DNA of 5,799 bases from Sideroxydans lithotrophicus (lineage in GTDB: Bacteria; Pseudomonadota; Gammaproteobacteria; Burkholderiales; Sulfuriferulaceae). The stretch's first letter is position 1. Each line of letters begins with the position of its first letter. Under the pieces are notes generated by a model. That model saw only the letters and a program-made list of their open reading frames with translations. It did not search any database and was not told the DNA's origin. The translations under genes and the position numbers were made by a program. The stretch is from positions 1-5,799 of the forward strand of contig DZDB01000117.1 of the NCBI GenBank assembly GCA_022736605.1, written 5' to 3'. Below are positions 4,733 through 5,799 of this stretch, piece after piece.

Positions 4733-5799
4733 ATGGCTCGCAAAGCTGCCGCCCCGACCAAGCTGTTCGTCCTTGATACCAACGTGCTGATGCACGATCC
4801 AACCAGCCTGTTCCGCTTTGAAGAGCACGATATTTTTCTGCCCATGGGCACGCTGGAAGAACTTGACCAGAACAAGAAAGGCATGACCGAAGTCGCGCGC
4901 AATGCCCGTCAGGCGACGCGCTTCATGGATGAAATCGTCTCCGACGTGGAAGACGGCATCGAAGCCGGTATTCCACTCTCAACCCACAGCCACAATGCCG
5001 CCACCGGGCGGCTGTTCCTGCAAACCAACCTGGCACGCATCCAGACACCGCTATCGCTGCCCAACAGCAAGGTCGACAACCAGATCCTCGGCGTCATCCT
5101 CAGCCTGCGTGAAGAACAGCCCAAACGCCAGATCATCCTCGTCTCCAAAGACATCAACATGCGCATCAAGGCGCGTGCGCTGGGCCTGCCTGCGGAAGAC
5201 TATTTCAACGACAAGGTGCTGGAAGACACCGACCTGCTGTACGCCGGGGTACGCGAGCTGCCCGCCGATTTCTGGGACAAGCACGGCAAGGGCATGGAAT
5301 CCTGGCTCGCCGACGGCCATACCTGGTACCGCGTCACCGGCCCGCTGGTGCCAAGCCTGCTGGTCAACGAATTCGTCTATCAGGAAAGCGGCAACCCACT
5401 GTATGCCATCGTCAAATCGGTCAAGGGCAACGTCGCCGAGCTGCAAACCATCAAGGACTACGCGCACCAGAAAAACGGCGTGTGGGGCATCACTGCGCGC
5501 AACCGCGAGCAAAACTTCGCGCTCAACGTGCTGATGGATCCGGAGGTCGATTTCGTCACCCTGCTGGGCCAGGCCGGTACCGGCAAAACCCTGCTGACGC
5601 TCGCCGCCGGGCTGATGCAGACGCTGGAACACAAGCGCTATTCGGAAATCATCATGACCCGCGTCACCGTGCCGGTGGGCGAGGACATCGGCTTTCTGCC
5701 CGGCACCGAAGAAGAAAAAATGACCCCGTGGATGGGCGCACTGGAAGACAACCTCGACGTGCTCAATAAAACCGACGACAGCGCCGGCGACTGGGGGCG
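4733..5799 (+). CDS. PIN-PhoH (PhoH2/YlaK-type) ATPase, C-terminus cut by window edge
   Basis: The frame is open from the ATG at 4733 to the right edge, 355 codons. Residues 11-145 form a PIN-type RNase domain with FVLDTNVL (Asp15), an EELD segment (Glu43), Asp115 in the VDNQIL helix and Asp140 in SKDIN: the expected acidic metal-binding set. A linker region follows. The PhoH ATPase part begins near 255 with the GI-x-RN-x-EQ segment, and its Walker A motif GQAGTGKT is at 279-286. The TRVTVPVGEDIGFLPG stretch at 309-324 is characteristic of PhoH proteins. The Walker B region and C-terminus, probably about 100 residues, lie outside the window. Mycobacterial PhoH2, with the same architecture, is an ATP-dependent RNA helicase and RNase; that activity is inferred here. 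It is the fourth gene of the trxB operon. The phosphate-starvation name of the family does not imply such regulation, and no Pho box is apparent upstream. Confidence 0.95.
   Translation, partial: MARKAAAPTKLFVLDTNVLMHDPTSLFRFEEHDIFLPMGTLEELDQNKKGMTEVARNARQATRFMDEIVSDVEDGIEAGIPLSTHSHNAATGRLFLQTNLARIQTPLSLPNSKVDNQILGVILSLREEQPKRQIILVSKDINMRIKARALGLPAEDYFNDKVLEDTDLLYAGVRELPADFWDKHGKGMESWLADGHTWYRVTGPLVPSLLVNEFVYQESGNPLYAIVKSVKGNVAELQTIKDYAHQKNGVWGITARNREQNFALNVLMDPEVDFVTLLGQAGTGKTLLTLAAGLMQTLEHKRYSEIIMTRVTVPVGEDIGFLPGTEEEKMTPWMGALEDNLDVLNKTDDSAGDWG

Noticed and set aside
4902..5534. Plus-strand open frame of 210 codons inside the PIN-PhoH gene
   Set aside because: It is out of frame with the unmistakable PIN and Walker A motifs. 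Its product is Ser/Arg/Thr/Pro-rich without domains.
5051..5632. Minus-strand open frame of 193 codons opposite the PIN-PhoH gene
   Set aside because: It is antisense to a conserved ATPase coding region, with no domain and no ribosome binding site.

Overview
The window looks like chromosomal DNA of a GC-rich proteobacterium, most likely a betaproteobacterium. This is inferred from the protein flavour (TrxB, an Smr protein with SmrA-like ends, a Bcp/PrxQ peroxiredoxin and a PIN-PhoH ATPase in one tight gene string) and from the codon choice; no database search was possible. There is no sign of an insertion sequence, prophage, tRNA, rRNA or CRISPR array.

Layout. The left 2.5 kb (1-2482) is read on the minus strand and holds three closely packed genes, in transcription order: a six-helix membrane protein with a C-terminal zinc ribbon (2482-1364), a single-pass membrane protein with an N-terminal zinc ribbon and a large presumed extracytoplasmic part (1354-236), and a double zinc-ribbon protein that runs into an Ala-Pro repeat and off the left edge (233-1). 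The gaps between them are 9 and 2 nt, so they almost certainly form one transcript. I do not recognise a characterised function for any of the three; they are the least explained part of the window.

A 255-nt divergent intergenic region (2483-2737) follows. It holds the presumed promoters for both directions and several small inverted repeats. The rest is read on the plus strand: trxB thioredoxin reductase (2738-3691), an Smr-domain protein (3698-4270), a Bcp/PrxQ peroxiredoxin (4267-4716), and a PIN-PhoH ATPase (4733 to the right edge, cut before its Walker B motif). Gaps are 6 nt, a 4-nt ATGA overlap, and 16 nt, which again suggests one transcript.

How the genes fit together. TrxB supplies reducing power (NADPH to thioredoxin) that Bcp-type peroxiredoxins normally use to reduce hydroperoxides. 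The Smr and PIN-PhoH proteins belong to families that act on nucleic acids, mainly RNA, so the plus-strand operon combines thiol/peroxide defence with RNA processing or quality control. The minus-strand zinc-ribbon operon is a candidate uncharacterised envelope-associated system; any link to the redox operon is only by position.
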